DNA of 64,000 nucleotides, taken from the NCBI GenBank assembly GCA_024449915.1, contig JAMZAV010000447.1, positions 929,366 through 993,365 on the forward strand, read 5' to 3'. The DNA comes from Sweltsa coloradensis (taxonomy: Eukaryota; Arthropoda; Insecta; Plecoptera; Chloroperlidae). The position numbers and the translations under genes were made by a program. This document shows positions 32,046-46,600 of this stretch, in pieces (position 1 is the stretch's first letter; every line of letters begins with the position of its first letter). The notes under the pieces were generated by a model. It worked only from the letters and a program-made list of their open reading frames with translations. It was not told the DNA's origin and made no database searches.

Positions 32046-32820
32046 ATGTTATGTTTGTAGTCCTGGTTGGAAGGCACTTTGTGTCATAGTGACAAGCTTT
32101 AATTTATTCCTCCAACGATGTGATAATAAATTAGTTAATTAAAACGTAAATTAAAAACTTATGACCAAGGCCAAGGCCACTACTAACTTAAAAACGAATT
32201 TTCGGGTGAACCTTCCTCACCCATAATCAGGTTGTATTCAAGGCCCAGGTTCACAATGAAATTCTTAAACCGAGTCTTTGACCGGTAGAAAACATGAAAA
32301 CTCTACACAAATTGTTACCATCACCGTGGGAACCACTAACCCCCGTCTCCCTCGCGTCTGAGGCAGAGAGAGATCTAGAATAATATGTGAGCACTTTTGG
32401 TTAATATTTTTATTTTATTACCATGATTAACTGTTTCTGTGTTTTTATTTTAAATAAACAAATTGTTGTTTATGGTCTAGCAACTCAGTCCCCGTTATAT
32501 TTTTCAGTGGGTAATATTTGTAATATTTATCATTTGCCTCGTTACCGGATCCACCATAATACCGCTAACCCATTGGAGGACCTTAATTTATTCAAGAAAT
32601 TCGGGTTATTAGGGTACAATATGAAATTGTATTTTTTTTTTATAATTTTAATACCTTGTTTTTGGGGTCAATATTTCGAAAAGTTTGGCAAATTTTGGAT
32701 TTGACGTAGCCCATTAATTTTAATTAAAACAGTTATTTTCTATGATTGGCTGGAAAGATAATTTTTTCTGATTTTTTTTATTCGTGTAACATGTTTGTTA
32801 TTGAAAAATTGAGTACACAT
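32046..32820. other. Intergenic region upstream of FAS
   Basis: No gene recognised. ORF-like stretches are AT-rich and unconserved. The right part may be a short piece of non-LTR element leader. Confidence 0.4.
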
Positions 32821-34722
32821 ATCTATTAACTTGAATGGGTTTTTCAACAACCAATCAGGTTTCAGAAAAGATCATAGTACAACTACCGCACTGATGTCTG
32901 TTGTCGATGATTTAAAAACCAACATTGATAATGGTAACTCAAGCTTCTTAGTACTGCTTGACTGTAGTAAGGCCTTTGATACCATTAATCATGAACTATT
33001 ACTTGCGAAGTTTCATATCATGGGATTTTCTAATTCATCACAGTTACTTATTAAAAGCTTTCTTTCAGAGAGGACGCAAAAGGTTAAAGTTGTAAGAAAC
33101 AATGAAATATGTGTATCACAAGCATTAAATATATGCTGCGGTGTTCCTCAAGGTTCAATACTGAGTCCTTTATTTTTTAATGTATTTGCACAAAGTCTGC
33201 CGGCAGTCGCAACGAATATAAAAATTTATCAATATGCAGACGACATTCAGGGTATTTTGGAAATCCAGAGGAAAAACGTAGAATTATGCTTCAACAACTT
33301 TAACGACGATCTTAATTTACTTGATGAATGGGCTAAAACCAATGGATTAAACTTCAACGCTGGTAAATCAACAGCCTTGTTGGTAGGAAACAAACATAAT
33401 GAAGTCATTATAAAAAACTTACTTTCCTCTAATTCTATTCCTGCTATAACGATGTGCGGTACAATTTTACCTCTATCAGACTATGGAAAGAATCTTGGGA
33501 TTATTTTTGACAAACATCTTTCTTTCGAAAAGCACATAACTCAACAGTGCTCAAAAGCATATGGTATACTTAGATCGTTATTTCATTTTAAATCCCTATT
33601 GAGTGAAAATGTGAAGATAAAGTTAATAAGTGCACTAATCTACCCCCTATTTGACTATGGCGATGTTGTTTATATGGGCATAAACGAGAATGTATCTAGA
33701 CAAATGCAAAAGTTCCAAAACGCATCCGTACGTTATGCATGCAACGTCAGGAAATTTGACCATATTAGCCATTTATATAAAAAACATAAAATCTTAAACA
33801 TTAAACAACGGCGGATCCATCACTATTTTTGTAATATAGCCAGAATAATCAGAAACAAAAGACCGATTTATCTATACGAAAAATTAAAATGCACAAACAT
33901 GCACCATAGCTACAATACACGACGCAAGTTACTTGAGATACCACTTCATCGATCAGCAACTGCCGCTACCTCATTCTCAGTGCTGGCCCCTAAACTATGG
34001 AATGAGTTGCCTGATAACATTAAACAGAAATTGAACAGCCCATTCCTCTTTAAAAAACATTGCCAACAGTATGTCTATGCTAACTATAACTAAGAAGTAA
34101 TTTCTAGTAGTGTCCTAGATTGTAAGGTCTAAAATAGAAGATTGCGATTTGAAATGCTAACGGCAAATCACTATTTTGACTTGTTTTTCGTATATCATAG
34201 ATTTTAATTGTTAAAGTAATTAATTGGCAAGTTATATCGTGCTACTATAAACATAGTGTGTATCTTTAACATTTGCATTGAAATGAACAATATGAAATTG
34301 TTGCCTTTTGAAGGGTACTGAAAGTACCCGAAAATATTGCTTTTCCATTAATTTAATATAATAATTTAGTAAAAGAACATGCCGAGTCCAATTATTGATT
34401 ATAATTTTTTTTTTTTTTTTATGAACAATAATCTTAGTATATTATAGTGCTACTGTATTAGTATGCTTTATATTTCTTCTATGTTTAGAAATGAACCAAT
34501 TGTACTTATCATGATGCATTGTATTAGTATTTATATTATATTCATACAATTTAATGTTTAGTTAGTTTGTCGTATTAAGTTGTTCTTACAAAATCTAAAC
34601 TTTTTATTTTAACTCTTATGTTAATGTAAGTGGTTAGGTGGAAGAGCGAACAGTGTTCGAACCTCGCCGTTTTGTAATTGATAATCTTTTACAAAATAAA
34701 GTTCTATTCTATTCTATTCTAC
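32821..34722 (+). mobile_element. 5'-truncated Jockey/I-like non-LTR retrotransposon
   Basis: An RT-bearing ORF (32831-34093), a roughly 600-base 3' UTR, an AATAAA signal near 34696 and a terminal (TTCTA)n tail at 34702-34722. The endonuclease and the 5' half are missing, as usual for target-primed insertions. Confidence 0.88.
32831..34093 (+). CDS. Non-LTR reverse transcriptase, C-terminal portion
   Basis: An open 420-codon frame. RT motifs in order: FRKDHSTTTAL (residues 11-21), LDCSKAFDTINH (43-54, catalytic Asp), GVPQGSILSPLFFN (104-117) and QYADD (134-138, catalytic Asp pair), followed by the long thumb/C-terminal region typical of Jockey, CR1 and I-type elements (LWNELPDNIK near the end). 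The protein copies element RNA into DNA at a nicked target. The ORF start is internal because the element is 5'-truncated, but no frameshift or stop interrupts the remaining frame, so it is a recent insertion or is related to an active family. Confidence 0.9.
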   Translation: MNGFFNNQSGFRKDHSTTTALMSVVDDLKTNIDNGNSSFLVLLDCSKAFDTINHELLLAKFHIMGFSNSSQLLIKSFLSERTQKVKVVRNNEICVSQALNICCGVPQGSILSPLFFNVFAQSLPAVATNIKIYQYADDIQGILEIQRKNVELCFNNFNDDLNLLDEWAKTNGLNFNAGKSTALLVGNKHNEVIIKNLLSSNSIPAITMCGTILPLSDYGKNLGIIFDKHLSFEKHITQQCSKAYGILRSLFHFKSLLSENVKIKLISALIYPLFDYGDVVYMGINENVSRQMQKFQNASVRYACNVRKFDHISHLYKKHKILNIKQRRIHHYFCNIARIIRNKRPIYLYEKLKCTNMHHSYNTRRKLLEIPLHRSATAATSFSVLAPKLWNELPDNIKQKLNSPFLFKKHCQQYVYANYN

Positions 34723-37314
34723 TATATTGAGCAAATTACTGAGATTTTCAAAATTTCTCTCTGTTTTGTTCTTTTCCACCCTTTTGGATTTTGGATCATA
34801 AATAGAATTCATATTAGCCATGCGATTATCAAGATTTAAAAAATAAATTTTGAACGATAATATTTTTAAAATTTTGAACCTTTTTTAAATTTCAAAATTT
34901 CGGATTTTTTGCACTCCTTTAAAGTTCCCCCGAAAATGGGCGAGCAGGACTCGTCGAAGTACTCCAATGGAACTATTGTTTAGTAATTATAAATATAGAT
35001 AAAACAAGTAAAACCCTGCCCGATTCGGTATTAAAACCCTGAACCATATTCAAAGAAAGCAGAAATAAACCCAAAAGACGTTGGACTGTTTTACTTTGAA
35101 AACCACTATGTATTTAAGGATTTAAGGGGAATCAATCGCGTTTTCTATTTTCTCAAATATGCAACTATGTCAAAATAATAGTGAATGGAATTGAATTCTG
35201 GCATTTTGAGTTCTGGAATTTGTAGTTTACCGGTATTTTGTAGGCCTACCGATTTGTACTGCCAATCGAAAAAAATCGCAGTATTACAATTGTAAAAAAA
35301 TCTCTTTATTCCCTTAATCACCCTCTAGAAATTAATTCGAAAACAAATGCCCCAAAAACACAACCATCTTCGTTGAATGGTGTGCTAGGTGGGAATGAAG
35401 TTTGACAATATTGTGAAGGATATTTATTTGCCGTGTACCCGATCAGAAAAATCCAAAAAAAAAAATTGTTTTAATGCTGTAATAGAGCGAGGTTTCAAAA
35501 CCATTCACTATATTTGAACTTGTATGCATATTTAAAAAAAAACGCGATTGATTCACCTTAATCAAATCAAATTGATAAGCACAAACCTTGAGTAGATTTA
35601 TCAATACTTTTGAATGTCGACTCCTTATAATCTTCTCAATTCCGATGAAGAGCACACTTTCATTAATACTTGTTATCAAAAAGTGAACGCGATTTAACTA
35701 GCAAGTTTACACAATATTGTTTCAAGGACAAATAATAAATTATTCCAAAATTAAGATTCTTAAAACGAAAATACATTGTTTCAAAACTGTACGTGCACTT
35801 CCGTTGAAGCTTTTAGTTAATTATGTAAATTGTTAAAAAAGGAATCAATTATTTATTATTGCATACATTATGCGTATATTATACTTGACTTACTTTAGTA
35901 CTTACATTGTCTTTCAAGTTTTACCTATTAATGTCAGTGGCATCAACACTTTTGGGAAGGTGGTGGTGGGACGGTGATAGCTGGTTGGAGGGGGGAGGGT
36001 GGGCAAACGACTTTAGTGGTAGAAATTTTTAAGGAGATAACCTAAAACGCACAAGAAGAAGCAATGATTTATAGCAATAACTATTAATGCTAGACAAATT
36101 TAAATGCAGTAGTGTTTTTTCCATATCTGAATTTTAATTAATGCTAAGAAATGCTACAAATATATTTGTACGCTTTAAAAGCTTTTATAAGCAAAATATA
36201 TGCTGTTTATACATTAATTAACAATTTTCAAAATTAGGTAATTTTCTTACAACAAATGATATCATTTTTCATTTTTAACACATTTAAAAAAAAATTATTG
36301 GGAAAAAATAAAAAACTGGTACCTCTGAATAAGCAGGATATGTATCTATTTTGCAATCTTATTTTTCCATCATAATAATAATGTTATCTAAATTAAAAAT
36401 TAGTTCCAGGGCCACAAAATTATATTTTTAAATTTATTAATGTTATTTTTCGATGAAAATGTGTACTATAAATCATTGCCTTTACGAATAAGCTATCTCT
36501 AAAGAGCTCAGTCAAATGATCAGATTGTCAATCTACGACCATTCTTGTGCCGATTGAGGTATCTTATTGGGTTTGCACTGGTATATAAAATAGTTTTAAG
36601 AAATAAAATTCCAGGTGAAAAGTTTTTGTGTATAATATTTAATAACAAAAAATAACAAAATAATGTGTTCTGTAACGTCTAGGTTTAAATTAAATAGAAA
36701 CAATTTAAGAATTCCCACGTAACACAAAATTATAGTTTTATTTTTAATCTTTTCAGGGTATCTGGGCTGATCAAACACTAATATAGATAGATACATAATA
36801 ATAAATGTGAAATATGAAAAAGTAATTTTTTTGTAAAATAAAGGAATTTCATTCTTTATGGTTTCACAGCCCAAAATAAACGATAACTCAAAACAACTAA
36901 ATTAATAAAATAAATTTAGAATTATACTGTATCATTTATAAGAATTGGTTGCTGGTTAAAAATATACAGTGGATATCGCAACAAAAAATACTCCCCTAAT
37001 CAACGTTTAAAAAGTACTATTTCTTATTTGTTAAATAATTCCATAATACAATACATTTATGACTCCAAAAGATGTCATCAATTCAACATTCATACAAATT
37101 AATCAATAACAAGTAAAAATGTAAAAATTTGATAAATTTCACATTGGAGTTATAATAACATTGACATAAAGACATAGTTTTGATCTTTTCAATCATGTAA
37201 AGAGTGACTGAACTGAAAATAGCCAGTTTTATCCAAAAAAATTGCAATTATTATAAAATTTTATAAATTGTAATAATAATTTTATAATAACTGTAATTTT
37301 TTTTAAAAATTATT
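34723..37314. other. AT-rich intergenic region
   Basis: About 2.6 kb between the non-LTR element and takeout-like gene 1. No conserved ORF, repeat family or RNA gene seen. Confidence 0.5.
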
Positions 37315-37320
37315 TTTATT
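37315..37320 (-). terminator. Poly(A) signal of takeout-like gene 1
   Basis: AATAAA on the minus strand, about 75 bases past the stop codon at 37395. Confidence 0.5.
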
Positions 37321-37394
37321 GCAAGATATAATTATTATATCTTTGTTGAGTTCGGGAAACAAAACAAGTCACAAACTAATGAGATAAGCCCTCG

Positions 37395-37609
37395 CTACGA
37401 TCTACCCCCCTCCCCCGACTCGACTGGCTGTACATCCGGTGACTCCCCCGTCCTTGGCTTCAGAGGGTGAACTTCTTCGAAGGGGATGACGTCAGATAGC
37501 TTTGCGAACACTTGTTCTATGACTCCTTCCAGAGCGTCAGACACGGCCGGTCCTACTTCCCGTATCATTTCTTCCCAGTTCTCCTCCAGGAAGATATTCA
37601 TGTTGTCCC
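37395..37609 (-). CDS. Takeout-like gene 1 exon 6 and stop
   Basis: GDNMNIFLEENWEEMIREVG through VFAKLSDVIPFEEVHP, then a tail of about 20 Pro/Glu/Ser-rich residues. Stop TAG at 37395. Confidence 0.92.
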
Positions 37610-40600
37610 CTGGAACACGACAAGATAGTTCTTTATTCGAACTCTGATCGTCTTAAAAATAGGACGTGCAAATATAGCAGAAGCAGCAGACCTAAAAATC
37701 CACCACTCTATACAATAATATTATATACTTTTTTAACCGACAGTGTTGGCTCGAGCGTTAGGCGCGCGACTCTGATTCGGCAGGTCACGGGTTCAAATCC
37801 CGTCGAAACCGGCAATCCTGACTGAAGTTTTCCCGAGATTTTTCTCAGTCGTTAATGCGAATGCAAGGGATTGAGTCCTCTTAAACCGCCCTCAGACATC
37901 CCTTTACAATAGTCCTATCTCTAATATACCTAGTTAGACATTTGAAGAGTGGCATGAATTGTACCCTGGGCAGGCTTCCCACAAAAATTATTATACTTTT
38001 CTAATAACTAATGACTTGTGAATATTTCTGTACAATTTAGGATAACATTAAAAATGGATTGAAAAAACCTACAACAATCCAGAAAAGTACAATGCTTTGG
38101 ATATACTTCGTCGAAATGATGAACCAGAGCAGAAACTAGGCACAATAGACGTTTCAACTAAACTACGTCAGACATCTTCATAGTGACTGACTTCACGAAG
38201 GATTCACATTGGCTAGCACTCGCGTCGCGCGCACCCGGCTCTTTATTGGTCCGAAAAGGTGCGGGGCGGCAAGGTCATATAAAATATGTAACTTAATTTC
38301 GACATTACCTTGTTTTGTTTGGAGTATATTGGCGATGTGGAACTAAAATAATGTTACTTTCTTTCGATATGTTTCTATTCAACATTATATAAATGACAAC
38401 ATGACTTACCCAACAACTTGTTTCCGTTGAATAGGTTTTCTAGACGAATGTGCGCCTTGGTTGTGTTGAAAGTAACCCGGCTGTTCTTTAGAATGATGTA
38501 TTCTTTACCATTATCTCTTTTCTCCAGGTCGTAGTCGACGTTAAAGTCGAAGAAGGTTTTGACTGAAAAAAAAACATGTTCAAACAAAAATCAGTGCTCT
38601 TCGCTTATCTATTGTATTCAATATTTATTGACGGTTGTAGATACAAAGTGGATTTTATGTTTTTAATTACACTTGGACAATACTTAATTATGAAAGTATG
38701 AGTAATGAGCATAGCATTGAATACAATTATATAAAATAAAGAAGGAGTAAACAATACATATACAGTTGGAACCAGTTTATATTAAATGTTAAAACGGTAC
38801 GCTATATAAATATGTATCTCACTCCTACAAAGAACTTGTAAATATACAGCCTAACACGTTGTACTGAATCTTTTTGCGGACTTTCTGGGAACCGCAAAAC
38901 TTCCATATTTTATACAACTGTTCAAACTAAATCACAACTTTCCTATAAGAGAAGAAAATGAATAAGAACACATTGCAGGGGTAAATAATGTTGGAAGTAT
39001 TAGTACAAAGACCAGTTTGACTTACGTAGTGTGATATTTGAAGGCCCGCTTCCTGTTATGGGCAGAATAAGTATCTGACCTGAGATTGAGTATGAACTCA
39101 GTAAATTAATTCGTGGGACGAAGTTAATGAAGGATATATGACGTTTCTCGAAGTCGACTCTGAAACGGGAATTCAAATTTATTTTAAACTGAGTTTGAGT
39201 ATAGTTAAAGAATGGAGTTATTCAATATTACAAAGTAATGAGAATATATGTGACAAAAGGCAAGTAAAATTATGTAAAGGAAGATAAAAGATTGTTTTAA
39301 AATCACTTTTTTGTTTTATGAACATTTGGAACATTAATAATGTTATGAGTTTTTCCATTTTTAAAAGCCAAAAGGTTGAAAGTTTCTAAACTTTTGTAAT
39401 AAGGGTGGCAAAAGGTGGCATAACAATGCAAATATATGATTGCGAACTGAAAAATTATATTCTTTTCACTACACATAATTTTTTGGTTTTCCCCCTTACG
39501 TTGCCGTCAATCATAAATGAGCTTTGTGTAGTATACTCCCTGTAAAACCGTCAGACTTGGCTCAAGAGCAAAGCGCGAGCCTCTTATTTCAAATACCGTC
39601 ACGGCAATCCTGACTGAAAGTTATTTCCGAGGTTTTCTTCAGTCATTATGCGCATACAAGGGATTTAAGTCATCTCAAACAGCCCTAGGTCATTCCGTTC
39701 ACAATTCGTATTGAAGTCGGATTTGATGGCGGATTACGTCCTACGCCGTTACGTCGGCATCGGCGTAAGAACCCAGCATCAAGAGTAGCTGTGAAGAGAG
39801 TGTGCGTTCGGTGGTTTTATCCGCGAAAGTGATTTGCTGTTTCTGATTTTTGGCAATCCTCATAATCGTTAGTAGGATCGTCTTTTAAATCATTCGTATT
39901 TTTTATTTTTTTAATGTTATTTCTTTCTTTTTTCCTTTCTCTTTTCCTCCTATTTTACATTTTGTTCTTTAATTATTTTCGTTTAAAAATCCATTTTGAA
40001 TTTGTTACCTGAATTATTATTGTCTTTTTATACATTGTTGTTCTTATATTACCATTTAAAACTTTATTTAACCATAGTTCATTATTGTTTCTACATTTAT
40101 GTAATAAGATTTATTAAATATGTTGTGTTTTTTAACTGAATAGGAAAGACGTTAAATAAAAAAAATACGAAACATAAAGGTGTCTCGAGGAGTCAATCCC
40201 GACATTCGCATACGACTGGAGAAAACCTTGGGGGTTGGCCGTAGCTGGTACAGAACCCGAGATCTCCCGAATCAGATGCTCGCACTTTGACGCTTGAGAT
40301 ATCTGACGGTTAGTTAAGACTGTTTGCTGAGCTCGTGAAAAACAGGCTTTGACGCAGAACGTAGAGGTAGAGTCTGGATCACTTGGAAGCTTTATCTTTT
40401 GTCCTATCAGATTGTGGTTTGCACCAAAATGTTAAGTAAGAATGTGTAATATGCGGTATCAAAGCACATTTTCCAAAAAATGCTCACTTTTCTTATAAAC
40501 TGATCGCAAATATGACACCAAACTGTTAATTTTTAGTAATTTCCCAATTTTGTGTAGGAAACGCTTAAGTCCCGCCGCGTTGTTGGATGAGCGTAATTGG

Positions 40601-43600
40601 TGCATTGAGCTGCCATGTGTTATGCTGTTTTTCTGTTGTTCTGTGAAAAAATCATTACTAATTTGAAGATTTTTTTTAAAATTAAATTTAAATTGAATAA
40701 AAAATTAGCTTAATTTTTTAATTTTTTTAATCGTAATTTTTTAAAAGAAAAAAATCGTAAAATTGCGATTTTCATAAGAAATAATTATTCGATTGCGCTC
40801 AAATTTCACACGAATATATTAATTTATAAAATAAAGGTTCTGTAAAAAAAATCATTACAATAGGATAAAGCATGTAGGTGTTATAAGCCAAAGAATTGTT
40901 TTAAAAAAGAAAAAAACACCAAAAATTTTGATTTTCATGAGAAATAATTTTTGATTACGTTCAAAATTCGCACGAATATTTTAATTATGGACCTAAGTTT
41001 CCGTGCAAAAATAACAAAAATCGGATAAAGCATGTAAGTGTTATAAGTCGAAGAAATGTTTTAAAAATCGAAAAAAATCGTAAAATTGCGATTTTCATGA
41101 GAAATAATTTTTCGATTGCGCTCAAAATCGTGGCAGTTCTAAGTTCAGAGATTTCGAAGGCCTCCATAAAATTTCATCGCAATTGGAGTATTGGTTTAGC
41201 CGGAATCGTGTTAACAGACAGACAAAAATACAAAAAGAAAAAAAGAAGAAAAAAAAAACATTCCGGATTTTTTTCTCCAGTGTAGTGAAATGGAATCTTC
41301 GCTTCGCTTGCTACGCTCATCCAATTACAAAAATGTGCTTTGATAGCGACATGCGCTCATTCTATGTGATCAACCTCCAAAAAAATGCAAATTTTTGGAT
41401 GAATATTAATGGTCAAAAAGCGGTCCAGACTGTATGTGAAATCAGCTGGATTTGACGATCAAGCGTATTTTTAAATGGACATTTAACAATGTAAAAAAAT
41501 TTGGCCCGAGCTTGGCAAACAGTCTTAATTTTACAAGCATGCGTCACAACTAAGTTCACTGTGACCGAACGAAGATATCACTTGTATTCCTGCAGTTGAG
41601 ATTGAGCCAGTCCTGACAGCTTGATGTCTGTCAGTTTCATGTCTATGCCGATCCTGGTTGAATCCTTGTCCACATGGAGTTCTTTCACCTCCAGGGGGTC
41701 CAACACCGGGACACGAAACTTCCGGTCACCTGAAGAAGACAATCATGATGGGTAAGAAAAAACACCTATTTTTCAGTTGGAATCACATGATTATTAGAAA
41801 TTGGCTGTATAGAATAGTTACAACCAATATATTTAACATCTATAGTAGGCTAGATCCCCAGTCATTGGTCCACTTCCGTGACAATTTGAAGCCATCTTGA
41901 ATAGGTCACTTTGTATGTTAAAGTAGGTTGTAGCGATTTGTAGCCCAAATATTTTTCAAGATGGCTGTCAGATTGACAGATGAGCATATTAGCCATTAAC
42001 ACCAATTATTACTAAATTCCTTTATGCAATAACTTCTTATTGTTTCTGTTCGTGCATTCCCATGCTGCACAAGCTAAAACCGTATCAAACAATACAAAAA
42101 AATACTTAATCGAATTTAAAAAATAATGTCAAGCATAATAAATTGAAGCGCAAAATCGCCATCTTGATTAGGTCAATTTGGTACGCTCGCGCCTGTGCGG
42201 ACGTATTGAAGACTGGGGATCTAGCCTACTATAGATGTTAAATATCATTGGTTAGAACATACAATTACCTTTAAATCGGTTCAAGAAAAAAATCAAATCG
42301 GCCAATTGTGTCACGAGCTATGTATGCCTACATTTTAAGATAGAACCAACTAAGCTTTTAAATAATAGCACATCCAAAAACAAAATTGACCCTAAAAAAC
42401 TGATATCACAATTCGAAATGACATCCTCCCTAGAATGTTAAAAAAGTGCACACTACCACGTGGTCAAGTCAAATCTGAGTATTTTTTTTCTAATGGCCTT
42501 ACATGAATTAGCTCTTAAGTTAAAAAGACTCCGAAAAAAATCTTTCGAACGAGTAATGACCAACCAACGATCGATGTTGTGGAAGAGAAACCCTGGTTCG
42601 CCACGACTTAACCACGGGTTCATCGTTAAGCATCGTCAAGGCTAGTACAAATCGTTACGTTATATTTAGTATTATTAAGATTGCTTCAAAGTGAGGCCGT
42701 CGCAAACGAAGTGAGTATAGCGACGGCCTCGTTCAAAGTCACTGTTTACATACACTTGGTTTTACATTAAAATTTATGAATTAAATTCAGAAGTTAAAAC
42801 CTGAACCGGGAATCGAACCCGGAACCTTCTGCATTTAAAACAGGGATAATTTACCTACAGTGCTAACGATATTTCTTTACGAAGTACCTTTCCAAGAGTT
42901 AAGAATTTTGTCTTTTATTCGGTGCCTCGAGAAAAAAATGTTATGCTACTTGTCTCTGAAATTATTTTGCCCTGGAAAATAAATTAAACTCTAAATAAAA
43001 GTACGCTATTGGTTGTTCAATCAATCAATAAATCAATCAATATTCAATATTATCAATCAATATTTGAGTCGGTCACAACTTACAACTTACAACTACAACT
43101 CACAAGTAAAGTGTGAGATGTAATTAAAAAAATATGACACGGTATTTTTGTGACTTCTCTCTCATGCTCTTCTTTGGGAAACGTATCATTTTTGACCACA
43201 TTATGTGGAGCTTCCAAGTTCATTCTCTCCATGATTTGCTACTTACCTTTTAAAATCTTGTAACATAACTACTGAACTATTAACTTAACTCCTTTAACAT
43301 TGAAACAAATTAAATTTTAATCTGCTCCTTTGAGAACCTTATCAAATACTGAACTCATTATTTAATTACACATTCAGATATGTTGAAAATGGAGATAAAC
43401 CTAGATTATTTACCTTTTACGAGTCTGGGAATTGCATTTCGACCATTCTTAACAGCGCACGCGTTGAAGTCTGGGTCGTCCCTGTAGCAGGCGACCATCC
43501 AGCTGGCTGCATAGAGGCAGAAAGCAGAGTCATTTTGTTGTATTACATTAATAAGTCTCGAATTTCATCTTTAAACTCAAGAAAACTACCGGTAGCTACA

Positions 43601-46600
43601 ATGTTGAAATAACCGAAATAAGAGAAATGGCTAAAATAATTATACATAATTAAAAAAAATACAATTGTAACCTCAATTAGGATCATTCACAGTTTTACGA
43701 TTCCAGTGGATTGTATTGAAAGAGTCCCAACTATATCGGGAGTAAAACAAACATAAACAAAACAAAATTCGTCGTAAAATTTTGTTTTTCCAAAATTATA
43801 CAAAATAAATTTTTGATCACTCAAGCATGACACGATTCCACCCACTCACGGACAGCGCCAGAAATCGACAAGGCTAAAGCGGAACAACCTTATAGAGTTG
43901 ATTATGTGTATCGTTGCTAGGACGGCTTCGAAGTCACCGTTTACACTTTACTGATGAACTCAAGTCCACATCAGAAGTTAAAAAACTTCTGCCTAAAGCG
44001 TTTTTATAAAACAAAGAAACATGAGACAACCAATAAAGTGTAGCAACTAAATAGTGTATAGCTTGTACCTTCCAAGTTTATTTTGAACGAATGGTGTCAT
44101 AGAAATGTAAGTTTATTTCACAAAATTAAAACCGCATTGACCAATGATCACTTACAAGTTAACCTTGCGTCCGATGTAGTAATCGATCAGTAATTTTAAT
44201 CGTTTCTCTGACTGGACTGCATTTTTACCTCTATGAGCAACTCGATGCATAACTAAGCAGGTTTGTAGTAGTAAATTATTACCTTGTATGATGGTCAAAT
44301 CTAATTTAAATAACTTATTTCGATCATGAATGTAACTTGTTACAAGTATTCCTTACTTTTAAAACAACATAAATAGAATAAATTGTGAATTTAAGGCGGG
44401 TAGCCATCCATGTCAGTGAAGTGAAGTAAAGAAGTTTTCAAACAATGATTTTGCCCTTATGTTTTGAAATATTATTTCAAATTATATAATTAACACTTGA
44501 AGCTACAAAATACCAGTCAATTTTTTATACTTACGAATTAAATAATTTAGGTATTTAATTTTAGATCATCATTTAGTAATAATGACTATTTTAGAAGCTG
44601 TTTTGTAGGGCTTGTAGAACCTGTGGGTGATATCCATTATCGAACTTATATTTTACAATTTCTGTATTTTATTTTAAAAAATCACTCATTTGTGTTTTTA
44701 ATTGTTTAAAAAACACGTTTTAGGTTTAAATTTAGTCTCACTGGTATTTGGAGTTAACTATTGTTGTCATCCATAAATGATTATGAGTATAGACTATGCT
44801 CTTTCTTGGGGTGAAAATACATGCTTTTGTACAATGGGGGGTTCCCCTGGGGGAATGTCCCCAGTTCATGCGGGTCCGGGGGCACACAGCCCCGGAAGTT
44901 ATTATGATTTTTTAGTGTGATTGGAGTATTTTAACGAGTTTTGGCACATTTTTATAACATTTGTAAGTGGTGTCTGCAGAATTGTAGTAGTAGAAAGAAG
45001 TAGCCGGCCAGAGGAAACAAATTTTGTGCGAAAATAAGTGATGGTGATTAACACGGGTCGGAAAGTGGGCTAGATGAAGAAAAAATAATACATTCCTTGC
45101 GGCAGACACAATAAATGTATATCGTACAACCATGTACCGAGTAGAGTTTGGACTGAGTCGAGATATGACAGAAAGGAACTTGGACTAAAACGTGATTGGA
45201 CTGAAAGTTATAGACAAAAGAGAGATTGGACTGGTAGGAGCTTGGACTTAGGAAAGCTTGGACTGAGGAGTGATTGGTTTTAAAAGAGCTTGGACTTGAG
45301 CTTGGACTTAGAGCTTGGACTTCGAGATTGGACTTAGAGCTTGGACTTGAGCTTGGACTTAGAGCTTGGACTTGAGCTTGGACTTAGAGCTTGGACTTAG
45401 AGATTCGACTTAGGTAAGCTTTGACATTGGTTTAAAAGAGCTTGGACTTACGAAACCGTGACCATCATTGATATTCAACGTAGGAACGTATACACCACGC
45501 ATGTCACTTATGACATGGTACGAATACATTATGAGCCTACATTGTGAGGATCGGTATATCCCAACACATCCAGCGAACATTTTATATGTTATTATAATTC
45601 ATTTGTGAAGTTGCACGTGCACGTGCTCAGCGTGTTCCTGCTTACAACTCGCAATGATTGTTACCTTTTATAAATACGATGTTCACTAATCGAACACAAC
45701 ACAATTTCGTTTTTATCTTATTTCTTTTGAAAGTTTTATTTCGACTTTTTTGTTTACACATTTAAATACTCATACCTGTTCGACTAGTTTCTTTATACAA
45801 CTATGATTGTATTAACACCTTTCTATTAATTACGATGGTTCACTTAACTTTCACATTCATCAGTTATCCGACAATTTCGTTGATTACATACTTAACATTC
45901 CATTTCAATTTCACTTGGTACAAATAATTCACTACCCAATTACTTCATTTAAAATTAAAATGCAGTTAATATTTTCTTGCACACATTGTTTCTGTTAAAA
46001 CAAGAAATAACAACTAAATTATTTACTCATCTCAGTTAGCTTTGTTAATAATATCATATATACATTACCGATTGTCCCTTTTTGATTTTATATGTGTATT
46101 ATGGTCATACATTTTAAATTTTTAAACTTGAAGACGGAAATAAAGTCAGTTTTGAAGCACTGTGGTTTATTAATACAAACCAGGTTTGTCCACCAATAAA
46201 CGATTAAAAAACAAAAAAACAAAAAATCTGAATATGCCTTATTGGTTAATATTTGTTCAGTATATAAAATAACACAACATTATACATAAACAGATTGGTA
46301 TTTTGAGCCTACCCACTCAGTCAAACAAAGGATTATCAGTGGGGGAATTTACACTCTGATTAGAAAAGACACAACAAACAATCCTTCTTACTGGAATTTA
46401 TTTTTATTTATTTGACGTCTATCATAAACAGTTATCAAAAGTGATTAACAAATAAAGAAAACATATAATGTAATTTAATAATCATTTTACAAAATACATC
46501 GTGTGAGGTTATTATTTTCAACTAATTTATAAAGAAAAGCTATAATGACAACAGCTCATAAAAGGAAAGGAAAATGAATTTAATGCGTATTAACATTCAC

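Noticed and set aside
32423..32704. 93-codon plus-strand ORF before the RT
   Set aside because: AT-rich, no RT or endonuclease motif, separated from the RT by stops.
42693..42730. GAGGCCGTCGC hairpin as a regulatory element
   Set aside because: More likely part of the adjoining SINE/repeat block; a partial relative is found near 43.9 kb.
42795..42815. Possible tRNA gene (perfect T-arm)
   Set aside because: No acceptor stem or proper D and anticodon arms; the family tail marks it as a SINE.
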